NCBI RefSeq assembly: GCF_018131225.1 | Contig: NZ_JAFCMM010000001.1 | Span: 2,666,001 to 2,730,000, forward strand | DNA from: Bradyrhizobium sp. U87765 SZCCT0048 | Lineage (GTDB): Bacteria; Pseudomonadota; Alphaproteobacteria; Rhizobiales; Xanthobacteraceae | DNA length: 64,000 nt | Direction: 5' to 3' | Shown: positions 34,501 to 43,116 of the stretch, piece by piece | Layout of the letters: every line of letters starts with the position of its first letter | Numbering within the stretch: the stretch's first letter is position 1 | Translations under genes and position numbers: made by a program | The notes under the pieces: model-generated | Databases searched by the model: none | What the model saw: the letters and a program-made list of their open reading frames with translations, nothing else | Told to the model about the DNA's origin: nothing

Positions 34501-35361
34501 TCAGGTCTTGCGACGCTTGGTTGCCTGGCCGATCACACGCGGCCTGGAGAAATCGGCTTCCGGCTCCAGTTCCCCGCCTGGATTGGTCACCGCACCGACG
34601 AACGCATCGTTCCATTCACCGAGCATCTCGGCGCGATCTGGCCAGGATTCCATGCTCTCTTCGTCGCGGTACATCGCGAACGGCCGCAACGTACTCTCAT
34701 AGAAGTCGACCTGCGCGTGCTGACGGTATTGCCGCGGTTCGTAGCGATTCCAGTGCAGGGTCTGCGCCAGCGGGCGGCGGAAGCGGCGGTTCTGATCAGC
34801 GGCCGGAACGCCAATCGGAATCGTGCCGTAGGCCTTCATCCACGCCGGATAGCCAAGCAACTCGGCAAGCTCACGGTTGGTCTCGTCTTCGCCACCGCCG
34901 GAGAGCCAGGCGGAGGTCAATCCCTCGGCGGCGACACCGAGCTGGATGTTCTGGATCGCTGCTCCCAGCGAGCACAGGAAAATCGCCTCGTTGTTGTCGC
35001 GGTACTCGGCATCGAACTCCGGAGTCGTTGCCTGCGGAAAGCACGCCTTCCAGCGCGGATCGCCCAGCACCAGGACGATCGCCACGGTATTGGCGAGGTA
35101 GGTCTTCTTGACCGCCGGAAAACCCTTGGCATGGTCGACAAGACGCTGCGCCTGCCGCAGGAATACGGCGGTCACCGCATCGCGCGTTGCCGGATCGTCG
35201 ACGACGATGAAATCCCAGCACTGCACGTTGGCGCCCGACGGCGCCCAGCGCCCGCAATCCACGATCCGCTGCAGCACGTCACGGCCGACGCTGCGGCCCG
35301 GTTCAAACTTGCGGACACTGCGGCGGCGGCGGATGACATCCTGGAACAGTGGCTCGGTCAT
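34501..35361 (-). CDS. Nitroreductase-family FMN oxidoreductase
   Basis: A 286-residue flavoprotein. 'RRRRSVRKFEPGRSV' is the N-terminal FMN-binding arginine segment. 'GRWAPSGANVQCWDFIVV' is the family core, and 'LGAAIQNIQLGVAAEGL' and 'GYPAWMKAYGTIPIGVP' complete it. The C-terminal 60 residues are an extra extension ('HAQVDFYESTLRPF'). Nitroreductases use NAD(P)H to reduce FMN-linked substrates, and some feed reduced flavin to monooxygenases. Neighbouring desulfurisation-type genes make that role attractive but unproven. Divergent from the LuxR gene. Confidence 0.82.
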   Translation of the reverse strand: MTEPLFQDVIRRRRSVRKFEPGRSVGRDVLQRIVDCGRWAPSGANVQCWDFIVVDDPATRDAVTAVFLRQAQRLVDHAKGFPAVKKTYLANTVAIVLVLGDPRWKACFPQATTPEFDAEYRDNNEAIFLCSLGAAIQNIQLGVAAEGLTSAWLSGGGEDETNRELAELLGYPAWMKAYGTIPIGVPAADQNRRFRRPLAQTLHWNRYEPRQYRQHAQVDFYESTLRPFAMYRDEESMESWPDRAEMLGEWNDAFVGAVTNPGGELEPEADFSRPRVIGQATKRRKT

Positions 35362-35507
35362 GGCGACAATGATCCTCGACTTGAAACCTCGAATGCCGCT
35401 ACTCTAGGAACAAAGCACGATGACCGCATTCCTCAGACCTGAGGAGGAGCGGCTGCAGCGGCCTCCACGACCGGCGGGCGCCGCGATCGACAGGGAGAAC
35501 GCCGGAC

Positions 35508-36278
35508 ATGAGCAGCATCCAGGCCTTCGCGCCCGCCGCGGGCACAGTCGACGTTCCCGCCGATGCCCTCGCGGCGCTGGTGCGCGACGCCGGCGCCCCG
35601 CGCTTCATCGAGACTCTCCTCGCGTTCTGCCGGCAGAGCATCGGCGCCGACTTCGTCTCCGTGTTCGCCCGCGCCGGTGCCGGCGGGCCGCGCCTCGTCG
35701 GCACCGCGACCACCACGGGCCCAGACAACACCCGCCGCGCCGCTGAAGGCTACATGCAGCACTATGCCAGCGACGTGAATTTTGCCCTGATGGCCCGCGC
35801 CGACGATCGCACCTACATGACCTATCAGACGGCTGCCGACATCACGTCCGTCGGATACCGCCGCGCATGCTACGACCGCACCGGCATCGCCGACCGGCTG
35901 TCCTATGTCCGCGCGGACCGCCATGGCGCACTCTCGATCAGCGTCTACCGCAGCCGCAGGAGCGGCCGCTTCTCCGAGCGCGACTGCGATCGCACGTCAG
36001 CACTGATGCCGATCCTCGTTGCCGCGGTCGACCGTCACGCCGCAGCCGATCGCGCGCGCGGCTGCAGCTCGATCGAGCAGTTCGAGCGGGAGCTGGCGCG
36101 CCGCCATCGCGCCCTGACCGCCCGCGAGCGCGAAGTCGCGGCCCGGGTCAAGGCGGGGCTGTCCGCAAGACAGATCGGCCTCGACCTCGGCATCGCCGAA
36201 ACCACGGTCATCTCCCATCGCAAGAACGCCTATGCCCGCATGGGCCTCGGCGGCCTGCGGGAGTTGTTGCAACAATAG
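35508..36278 (+). CDS. LuxR-family transcriptional regulator
   Basis: A 256-residue regulator. The C-terminal 65 residues are a LuxR/GerE HTH: 'ALTAREREVAARVKAGLSARQIGLDLGIAETTVISHRKNAYARMG'. The N-terminal 170 residues resemble a GAF-like sensor without a recognisable ligand motif and without a receiver aspartate. It is divergent from the nitroreductase gene and may control it. Confidence 0.82.
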   Translation: MSSIQAFAPAAGTVDVPADALAALVRDAGAPRFIETLLAFCRQSIGADFVSVFARAGAGGPRLVGTATTTGPDNTRRAAEGYMQHYASDVNFALMARADDRTYMTYQTAADITSVGYRRACYDRTGIADRLSYVRADRHGALSISVYRSRRSGRFSERDCDRTSALMPILVAAVDRHAAADRARGCSSIEQFERELARRHRALTAREREVAARVKAGLSARQIGLDLGIAETTVISHRKNAYARMGLGGLRELLQQ

Positions 36279-36385
36279 CTTGCAGGGGCTGGCGTCCCCC
36301 GCCGGAGTTTCCTGCACAAAGCCGCCGCCTTGGCGGCTTCCCCGACGGTCGCGTCCAGCATCCCCGGCAACGGCTTGCGTAACCC

Positions 36386-37453
36386 CTACCGCAAGTGCAT
36401 CGCGAACCAGTCTGCGACCAGCGACGTCCGCTCAAAGCCATGGTTGTAGATGGTGTGCTCGCCATCCGGCCATACCCGCAGGGTTTTCTCACCGGTGGCG
36501 GCGGCGAGAAATGGCTCCTGATCGGCCAGCTCGACCAGCGGATCCGCACCGCCATGCAACACGAGCAGCGGGCAGTCGATGCGGTCGACAGCGGGATCGA
36601 ACGCCATGCGCGCGAAGTTTCGCTCGATTGCGCCCTCGTCTTCGGTCCCAAGCATCGCCGCCGACTGCTCCAGCGCGGTTCGGAACGGCAGGATTTTTGG
36701 CCGCGCGAACGAGCCGTTGACACAGCACGCCGCGAGACGGCGATCCCGCGCCGCCGTCTTGGCAGCCCACAGGCCGCCATAGCTGTTGCCCCAGATGCCA
36801 GGGCGCCCGAGCGACGGATCGGCAGCGATGAAGTCCACGAACGCCTGATACGCGGCGGGCACGTCGACGTCGAGGAACATCCTCTGCCCAATCCGCGTCT
36901 CGCCCTGGCCAGGACCCTCGGCCAGAATTGTCGCCAGACCGCGCTTCGCCAGCGCGCGCGCGGCGGGTAGATAAGCCATCCCCCAGCCGCTTTGGCCCCC
37001 GAACAGCACGACAGTGCCGGATGCGGATCGCCCGACCGGACGCACCAGCCAGCCGACAAGGTGCTTCCCGGCGAACGGCACCTCGATCCGCTCCGATGGA
37101 ATGTCATGTACCGCGCACAGCCTGCGGCTCGCGGCCGCAAGCTTGCGGTAGAGTTCCGCCTTGCGAGGCGTGTCGAAATTGAACGCCATCTGCGCGAAGA
37201 TCAGTGCTGCCACCGCCCGCCGAAGCTCTTCCGCACAGGTGATGAGACGTTTCTCCGCTTCTGCGTCGCGCGCCCGCGACACATGATCATTCGCGATGGC
37301 CTCGGCGGCGACATCCCAGGCCTCGCCATTGCTGGTCCGCGCGAACAGCGCGGCGGCGTCGTTGAAATCCATGCCGCAATCGATCAGGCGCGTCATCGGC
37401 ATCGCGCGCTGCAATGCAGAGAGCTGCCTGGAGGGAACAGCTTGCGTCATCAT
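36386..37453 (-). CDS. Alpha/beta hydrolase, FrsA/DHPON-hydrolase-like
   Basis: A 355-residue hydrolase with a helical N-terminal cap region (about 1-120) before the alpha/beta core. 'VVLFGGQSGWGMAYLPAARAL' is the oxyanion strand. 'GIWGNSYGGLWAAKTAA' has the nucleophile Ser in a GxSxG elbow. 'LVLHGGADPLVELADQ' and 'WPDGEHTIYNHG' provide Asp and His. The layout resembles 2,6-dihydroxypseudooxynicotine hydrolase, a C-C bond hydrolase. The ATG overlaps the stop of the FAD monooxygenase (ATGA), so hydroxylation followed by C-C cleavage in an aromatic pathway is likely. Confidence 0.8.
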   Translation of the reverse strand: MMTQAVPSRQLSALQRAMPMTRLIDCGMDFNDAAALFARTSNGEAWDVAAEAIANDHVSRARDAEAEKRLITCAEELRRAVAALIFAQMAFNFDTPRKAELYRKLAAASRRLCAVHDIPSERIEVPFAGKHLVGWLVRPVGRSASGTVVLFGGQSGWGMAYLPAARALAKRGLATILAEGPGQGETRIGQRMFLDVDVPAAYQAFVDFIAADPSLGRPGIWGNSYGGLWAAKTAARDRRLAACCVNGSFARPKILPFRTALEQSAAMLGTEDEGAIERNFARMAFDPAVDRIDCPLLVLHGGADPLVELADQEPFLAAATGEKTLRVWPDGEHTIYNHGFERTSLVADWFAMHLR

Positions 37454-39099
37454 GCCCTGTGTCCCGATGAGGAGATCATGCCGTCGTCGGCACACCAGCA
37501 CAGCGACCGGCGCAAACTGCGCAACAGCGCCGGCAGCTGATCCAATGCCGAAACGGAACCGAAAGCGATGAAATCCGGACGGCGCAGATAGGCGGCCATG
37601 CCATGCGCGCGCAGATAATCGGATTGCGCTCCGTCGACGTCTTCGGCGGCATGAGCGCCACTGGCCTGCTCACCAATCACGGCGATTCCACATCCCAGTC
37701 GATCGAGAAAGACGCGCATTGCCGGATCGAGATGCGGCGTCGGATCTTCGCGGCTGACGATCAGGAAGCCGGACCCGAACACATCGTCGAGCCGCCCTTC
37801 AACCCCGGCGTGGCGAACGATACCCTGGGGCGTCGGCGCGCCGGTCGTCGGCAGCAGGCTGCCGTCTTCCTCGACATGAACCACCCCGGCCTCGATCTTT
37901 GGAAAGGACGGCAGCGGCGGGACCTGTCCCGAGCGCAGCATCGCGTTGCGGGTCGCAACCTTCACAGGATCGTCCTCGTTGGCCACCATACCGAGGAACG
38001 TGGACGTTTCCGTGATGGCAGCCACGTGAGGGCGACGCTCCTGCTCATAGCTGTCGAGCAGGCACTCGGAGCACAGTCCGGTCAGCACCAGGTCCAGCTT
38101 CCAGGCGAGATTGGCGCTGTCGCGAATTCCCGAGCAGGCGCCCTGCCCCATATAGGGCATCATGGTGTGGGCGGCATCGCCCGCGAGCAGCCCCCGGCCG
38201 CGACGCCATTGCGCGGTCATCGCGGGATCGAAGGTGTACACGACATTGCGGATCGGCTTGACGTCATCGAGCCCGATGCCGTGCTGCGCCGCAAGCCATT
38301 GCAGGCCGTTACCGAGGTCTTCCCAGTAAGCGGTATCTTCTCCCGGCAACACGCGCATCTCGAAACGCACACGCGACTTGCCGACCGGCATGTACATGTG
38401 TGCACGCGCCGGATCGCAGTAGATCGACGTCACGGCAAAACGATCGCCAAGGTCCCGCACATATTCGGAATCGAGATTGAGCCAGCGCTCGTGATGCCCG
38501 AACTGCACGCGCTCGATCCCCAGCGCTCGCCGCGTGAAACTGTGGGCGCCATCGGCGCCGATCACATAGTCGACCTCGAACAGCCGCTGGCGCGGCGGGG
38601 AATCGGCGGTCGTGTTCCACGATGCGGCCCATGGCTGCACCGTCACGTTGACACGGTCCGTTGCCACGGCGATCGCGACTGCCTCCCAACCGCGCAGCAC
38701 CTCGACATTCGGCTGAGAGCGGGCGCGGCGGTCCATCGCCTCCTCGATCTCCGGCTGGAAGATCGAAATATGAGCCGGAAACCCGCACTGCGTGCCCTTC
38801 CAGTCCAGATCGATCAGGATGTTTCCGTCCGCATCGAGGTAGTGATAGTTGTCGATCGCGAGCGCATCACGCAACGCGTGGTCGATATCACCTGCCGACT
38901 GCACGAGACGCGCCGTCTCGCCATCGATGTGCGACAGCCTGGGCAGGCCATACGGCTCCGGCCAGCGTTCGATGACGATTACATGATGCCCCGCCTTGCC
39001 GATCAGCGCCGCTGCGGCCAGTCCCGTCGGGCCGCAACCGATAATCGCGACATTGCGCCGTTCCGCGATCACGTCCGCCCTTGCTGATGAATTGTTCAC
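37450..39099 (-). CDS. FAD-dependent aromatic monooxygenase (MhpA/PheA-like)
   Basis: A 549-residue flavoprotein hydroxylase. The Rossmann motif 'VAIIGCGPTGLAAAALIGKAG' is near the N-terminus. The DG motif is 'YVIGADGAHSFTRRALGI', and the GD motif is 'GLLAGDAAHTMMPYMGQG' followed by 'CSGIRDSANLAWKL'. The C-terminal 170 residues have the thioredoxin-like shape of phenol and 3-hydroxyphenylpropionate hydroxylases. It uses NAD(P)H and O2 to hydroxylate an aromatic ring. The GTG at 39099 is preferred because GGAGGG lies 5 nt upstream; the ATG four codons earlier has no site. Coupled to the hydrolase and divergent from an AraC gene. Confidence 0.87.
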   Translation of the reverse strand: MNNSSARADVIAERRNVAIIGCGPTGLAAAALIGKAGHHVIVIERWPEPYGLPRLSHIDGETARLVQSAGDIDHALRDALAIDNYHYLDADGNILIDLDWKGTQCGFPAHISIFQPEIEEAMDRRARSQPNVEVLRGWEAVAIAVATDRVNVTVQPWAASWNTTADSPPRQRLFEVDYVIGADGAHSFTRRALGIERVQFGHHERWLNLDSEYVRDLGDRFAVTSIYCDPARAHMYMPVGKSRVRFEMRVLPGEDTAYWEDLGNGLQWLAAQHGIGLDDVKPIRNVVYTFDPAMTAQWRRGRGLLAGDAAHTMMPYMGQGACSGIRDSANLAWKLDLVLTGLCSECLLDSYEQERRPHVAAITETSTFLGMVANEDDPVKVATRNAMLRSGQVPPLPSFPKIEAGVVHVEEDGSLLPTTGAPTPQGIVRHAGVEGRLDDVFGSGFLIVSREDPTPHLDPAMRVFLDRLGCGIAVIGEQASGAHAAEDVDGAQSDYLRAHGMAAYLRRPDFIAFGSVSALDQLPALLRSLRRSLCWCADDGMISSSGHRA

Positions 39100-39474
39100 C
39101 GTTCCCTCCATCTATTGTTTTTGTGCGTGGCTTGCGCCGTACTCCAGCCTCTCCGCAGACATGCCCCGTCCATTGCCGAAGGCGTGGCCTTCGGCAGGAC
39201 TGAATTCACACAACCGGAACGATATCGCCGGGATCGGCTCACGCGACGACAGGGATCGGATGACCCGCTGCATGTCCTGACCGCCACTATGGGCGAAGCG
39301 ACTTCAAACGGGCAGATGGCGGCTTTCGAAGCCGTGCACCAAAACCTTCGTGTGCGTGCACAAACCACCTTTCGACGGAAGACATCTTGCTCACGTCACA
39401 AGACGGCTCTTCACCGCGGGAATGGGCTGCCCTACAGTTCTCGCAACGGGCGCCGGACCCCGGGGGAGGAAGAC
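39100..39474. other. Divergent promoter region, monooxygenase / AraC regulator
   Basis: This 375-nt gap separates the leftward monooxygenase and the rightward AraC gene. An in-frame extension of the AraC frame exists here, but it has no ribosome-binding site comparable to the GGGGGAGGAAG before 39475. I see no convincing palindrome. AraC-type direct repeats are expected but cannot be picked out by eye. Confidence 0.4.
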
Positions 39475-40422
39475 ATGAAGGTCGTTTGCTCCACCAGTGC
39501 ACTACGCAGTGACAAGCGCCACCGATGGCAGGAGGCCATCTCCGGATTGTATGCGCCGCTGGACGTCGAGATCGACGACATCCCGGGCTTCGCTGGAGAA
39601 ATCAGCAGGGCCGCGCTGGGATCGCTCGAACTGACACGCTCGGTGGTTGGCGGTGAATTCTCCCGGCGGACGCGGCAGCATATCTCCGGCGACGTCATCG
39701 ACGAGTGTCTCATCGTCATGGTCAGGCAAGGACCGCTCACGGTGACCCAGTTCGACCGTGAATGCGAGCTCAAGAGCGGCAGCTTCAGCATGCTGGACCT
39801 GTCGGAGCCCTATACGCTGCGCCATCGCGGCCAGACCGACAGTTACTTCCTCAAGATTCCCAAACGCACGCTGCACATTCGTCTCCGCGATGTCGCGGCG
39901 CGTTGCGCCGTCGAGTATCCGGGCCATGCAGGCATCGCTGCGATCGGCTCGGACCTGATCCGGTCGCTTGGCCATCACGCCGGCGGGACGGACGCCGCGA
40001 CGACGAGCGCGCTGGCCGATCATATCGTGGACTTCTTCGGGATCATGTTCGAAGCGGCCGAGGGCCAACTTGCGGAGAGCAGTTCGGTCGCGCGCAGCGC
40101 AATCCACCGCCGCGCGATCGCCCACATCGATCGTCACCTCTCCGACCCGGATCTGTCACCGGAGGCGATCGCGACGGCCCTGCGCATCTCGTTGCGCTAT
40201 CTCCACCGCGCCTTCGAGGGATCAGGCCAGTCGGTGGGCAGCACCATCCGCAGTCGTCGGCTGACACGTTGCCGCGATGCGCTGTTGCGCGGAGGCGCAA
40301 CGTCGCGGCGGATTTCCGAAATCGCGATGCAGTACGGCTTTCGCAACACCAGCCACTTCTCGACCTGCTTCAAGGCCGAGTTCGGCGTCACCCCTAGTGC
40401 GATCAGCACCGACTGCGATTGA
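39475..40422 (+). CDS. AraC-family transcriptional regulator
   Basis: A 315-residue regulator with an excellent ribosome-binding site (GGGGGAGGAAG, 3 nt before the ATG). The N-terminal 190 residues form the cupin-like sensing domain of the NahR/FeaR-like group (AraC_binding_2 style). The C-terminal 100 carry two HTHs: 'LSPEAIATALRISLRYLHRAFEGSGQSV' and 'RRISEIAMQYGFRNTSHFSTCFKAEFGVTPSA'. It probably activates the divergent monooxygenase-hydrolase operon in response to the aromatic substrate. Confidence 0.87.
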   Translation: MKVVCSTSALRSDKRHRWQEAISGLYAPLDVEIDDIPGFAGEISRAALGSLELTRSVVGGEFSRRTRQHISGDVIDECLIVMVRQGPLTVTQFDRECELKSGSFSMLDLSEPYTLRHRGQTDSYFLKIPKRTLHIRLRDVAARCAVEYPGHAGIAAIGSDLIRSLGHHAGGTDAATTSALADHIVDFFGIMFEAAEGQLAESSSVARSAIHRRAIAHIDRHLSDPDLSPEAIATALRISLRYLHRAFEGSGQSVGSTIRSRRLTRCRDALLRGGATSRRISEIAMQYGFRNTSHFSTCFKAEFGVTPSAISTDCD

Positions 40423-40532
40423 ATGGCGTTGTCGCTCGCGCGCGTTCAACGCTGCCTCTGACAATCGGCCATCGATCCCACGTGCTCAACGCGCGGCTCT
40501 ACGCGCATGCGTACCGCAGATTGCGGCCTTCG

Positions 40533-40572
40533 CAAAAGAAAATGCCTCCGGCAGGGCATTGCCGGAGGCATT
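40533..40572 (-). terminator. Rho-independent terminator of the porin gene
   Basis: AATGCCTCCGGCA (40541-40553) pairs perfectly with TGCCGGAGGCATT (40560-40572) across a 6-nt loop. On the minus strand the hairpin is followed by TTTTCTTTTG, giving a classic terminator 50 nt after the porin stop. Confidence 0.85.
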
Positions 40573-40622
40573 CGGAGATTTACATTACGCGAGCGTTAAG
40601 ACTCCTCTCTTGTGGTAGATGC

Positions 40623-42149
40623 TTAGAAGCTCCGCAGGATCTGAACCGAACCGTTGAACAGGTTCTGGTTCTTCATCTCGAGAGTGCTGTTAGGCGCAAC
40701 GCCCGGGACGCCGGCGTTGACAGTGTAGGTACCGTTCTGGTTCTGGATCAGGCGGCTGTAGACGAACTCAGCCGACAGAGTCAGGTTCTGAACGGGGGTC
40801 CAGGCTGTACGCGTACCAACCTGGGCAACCGCGAAGTTGAAGTTGCCGGTATTGGTGCCGTTGAACGAACCAGCACCGAGGAAGCCAGAGGTGGCGCTGA
40901 CAGGAGCGTTCGCCGCAGCGAGCAGAGCCGCATTGCCGGACGTGCCATAGCTGATGGACGTGTACGAACCGAACAGCGAGGTGCGCCACGCCGGGGTCCA
41001 GTAGTGCTCGTAGTACGCGCTCACTTCCCAGGCCGAGCTCAGGTCGATGCTCGAACCGTTGGTGTAGACGCCATCGAGCACGTAGCCGAGCGCCATGCTG
41101 CCCGCGGTGCCGTTGCCGGCGCCGAGCCTGGCATAGCGACCGCCGCCGGCGGTGTCGGTGGTGCCACCCCAGACGTACTTGGCAGCGCCCTTGGCGTAGC
41201 TGGCTTCAACCTTCAGGCTGTCGCCGATGCCGGTCGGCAGGTTCTTGAGTTCGAACGCACCAGTGACCGCGTAGCCCCAGGTCGAGCTCGGCTTGCCCGA
41301 GTCGCTGTTGGTCGAGGTGTAGTAGGTGCCGTGAACCTCATGCGCAGCGGCGCCGAAGTGCAGCGAGCCCCAGGCCTGGTCGAGGCGAAGGTTGGCGACG
41401 ATATCCGGCACATGGTCGCCGGTCTGGACGTTGCCAGCGAAGGTGTTGGCAGCAACGCCGTAGGCCGAGGTCGCGGCGCCGAACGGGCCGAGGAAGCCAG
41501 CCGAGGCGTTCACGACACCAGCCGAACGGTAAGGCTGAGCGTCTTCGAGCGAGATCGTCGCCGACACGCCGTTGCCAAACGAAGCGGTGTAGGCGAGCTG
41601 CGGAATGCCGGTGGCGTTGTTCGAGCCGCCGTTGACACCCGAAGCGATCCACGGCTTGGCCAGCGCCCACTGCGGGTCGAACTGCGACACGGCCTTACCG
41701 AAGGTGAAGCCGGCGAACTGGATGAACAGGAAGTCGTTCTCCATGTAGCCGCCCGCGATGCTCTCGCGGCCCTGCAGGAAGTCGAACTGCAGGTTGGCAT
41801 AGGTACGAACGACGCCGTATTCGGTCGCAGTGCGCGTGTCGAGGAACAGGTTCAGACGCTCACGCGTCGTGAAATAGTTGCGGTTGTACGAATTCGCACC
41901 ACCGGTGCCACCCTGCCAGAACGGCACGTCGTAGGTGCCGGCGTTGAACGAGGTGTCCAAACGCAGTGCGCCGCCGATGCGGATGCAGGTATCGGTGCCC
42001 GGGATGTAGTAGAAACCCGCGCCGTAGAGCGAGCAGACCTTCACGTACTCGACCGCTTTGGCCTTGACGGGAAGATCGGCCGCCTGAGCTCCGGTGAGCG
42101 CGACGAGAGCCGCCGCGGAACCGAGCATGAAGCTCTTTGCCATCTTCAT
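40623..42149 (-). CDS. Alphaproteobacterial outer-membrane porin (Porin_2 family)
   Basis: A 508-residue beta-barrel porin. The signal peptide 'KMAKSFMLGSAAALVALTGAQA' ends at an AQA-ADLP cleavage site. The mature start 'VEYVKVCSLYGAGFYYIPGT' followed by 'CIRIGGALRLD' is the hallmark of rhizobial porins, with a two-Cys loop. The barrel strands show alternating aromatic and polar residues and end on Phe ('GSVQILRSF'). Passive uptake of small solutes. Codon use is strongly biased (GCC, CTG, ACC, AAG), as in highly expressed genes. GGAGG lies 5 nt before the ATG, and there is a strong terminator, so this is an abundant protein. Confidence 0.93.
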   Translation of the reverse strand: MKMAKSFMLGSAAALVALTGAQAADLPVKAKAVEYVKVCSLYGAGFYYIPGTDTCIRIGGALRLDTSFNAGTYDVPFWQGGTGGANSYNRNYFTTRERLNLFLDTRTATEYGVVRTYANLQFDFLQGRESIAGGYMENDFLFIQFAGFTFGKAVSQFDPQWALAKPWIASGVNGGSNNATGIPQLAYTASFGNGVSATISLEDAQPYRSAGVVNASAGFLGPFGAATSAYGVAANTFAGNVQTGDHVPDIVANLRLDQAWGSLHFGAAAHEVHGTYYTSTNSDSGKPSSTWGYAVTGAFELKNLPTGIGDSLKVEASYAKGAAKYVWGGTTDTAGGGRYARLGAGNGTAGSMALGYVLDGVYTNGSSIDLSSAWEVSAYYEHYWTPAWRTSLFGSYTSISYGTSGNAALLAAANAPVSATSGFLGAGSFNGTNTGNFNFAVAQVGTRTAWTPVQNLTLSAEFVYSRLIQNQNGTYTVNAGVPGVAPNSTLEMKNQNLFNGSVQILRSF

Positions 42150-42561
42150 TCAAACCTCCAAGTTTGCGTTTCAGGGCGGTTCGACGCTCCCCGTGAGTTC
42201 CCCTCCGGGAGTCGCGATCGCCCGCTAATCCGCCTTCCCGCTGGCTTGCGCCGGCCGGGGTTGCCCGACGGAACGTCCTTGAGGGTGCCCCCCTCGGCCG
42301 CTTCTCACAGGTAATTGACTAAGATAATTAATTCAATCAATTGACTTGATGAAGCCATAATCAAACAACGGTTGTTGCGGTTGTGCAACAGCCTGCCAAG
42401 CCAGCCGAATTGCTGCTAAATACTGGCCACAGCCACATTTTTTGACTTTCCGATGGCCCATCGGCCACCCACAGGCGGAGACTGCGTCCGGTTTTGCGGC
42501 TAGAAGGCTGAGTACACGCGCTCGACAAATCGGGGTCGACGACGGGTTCGATGGCATTGGC
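42150..42561. promoter_or_regulatory. Porin/MarR divergent intergenic region with AT-rich direct repeat
   Basis: This 412-nt gap holds the porin promoter and leader. A markedly AT-rich patch at 42311-42365 contains AATTGACT twice (42313-42320 and 42339-42346, 26 bp apart), with AATTAATTCAATCAATT between. This could be the porin promoter and a regulator site, possibly for the adjacent MarR protein or an osmotic regulator. I found no further gene in the gap. Confidence 0.45.
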
Positions 42562-43038
42562 ATGAGCGGGAATCGATCAAGCAGCGCAGCCGAAAGCTTC
42601 GTCTGGAAGGTCCTGGAGATTCATTCGCATTTCGAAGCCATTCACAGGACCTGGGCCGATCTGCTCGGCATCAGCGAGCCGCAATGGCTCATCCTCATGG
42701 CCATCGACGCCCTTGACCAGGGATCCGGCGTCTCGGGCGTCGACGTCTCGAGCCGGTTGCGCGTCCATCCGGCGTTCGTGACCACGCAGACCAAGAGTCT
42801 GGAAAAGACCGGCCTCCTGACGCGAATTCCCTCGCCGACTGACGCCCGCTTCGTGCTGATGTCACTTACACCCAAGGCACGCGCCGAAATCACCCGACTG
42901 TCGGACAAGCGCGCGGCACTGGATGCCACACTGTTTGGCGCACTGGGCACGGACGCGCTGGCCGACCTCAACGCCAAACTGGAGACGATCCGCAAGGCCG
43001 CTGAGCGGGCCGTCCGGCAACTGGAGCTGGATCTCTGA
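42562..43038 (+). CDS. MarR-family transcriptional regulator
   Basis: A 158-residue winged-helix protein. 'LLGISEPQWLILMAID', 'VSSRLRVHPAFVTTQTKSLEKTGLLTR' and 'DARFVLMSLTPKARAEI' are the recognition helix and beta-wing of MarR. The ATG at 42562 is chosen by alignment length; upstream in-frame starts exist, and no strong ribosome-binding site is seen at any of them. It is divergent from the porin gene and could regulate it. Confidence 0.8.
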   Translation: MSGNRSSSAAESFVWKVLEIHSHFEAIHRTWADLLGISEPQWLILMAIDALDQGSGVSGVDVSSRLRVHPAFVTTQTKSLEKTGLLTRIPSPTDARFVLMSLTPKARAEITRLSDKRAALDATLFGALGTDALADLNAKLETIRKAAERAVRQLELDL

Positions 43039-43116
43039 TCCCGCCGGGGACACGGTCCTTCGGACCGTAGAGTTCGGGATCATGAAGCCACGCAGGCCGA
43101 TAACATCGAGCGAGAA

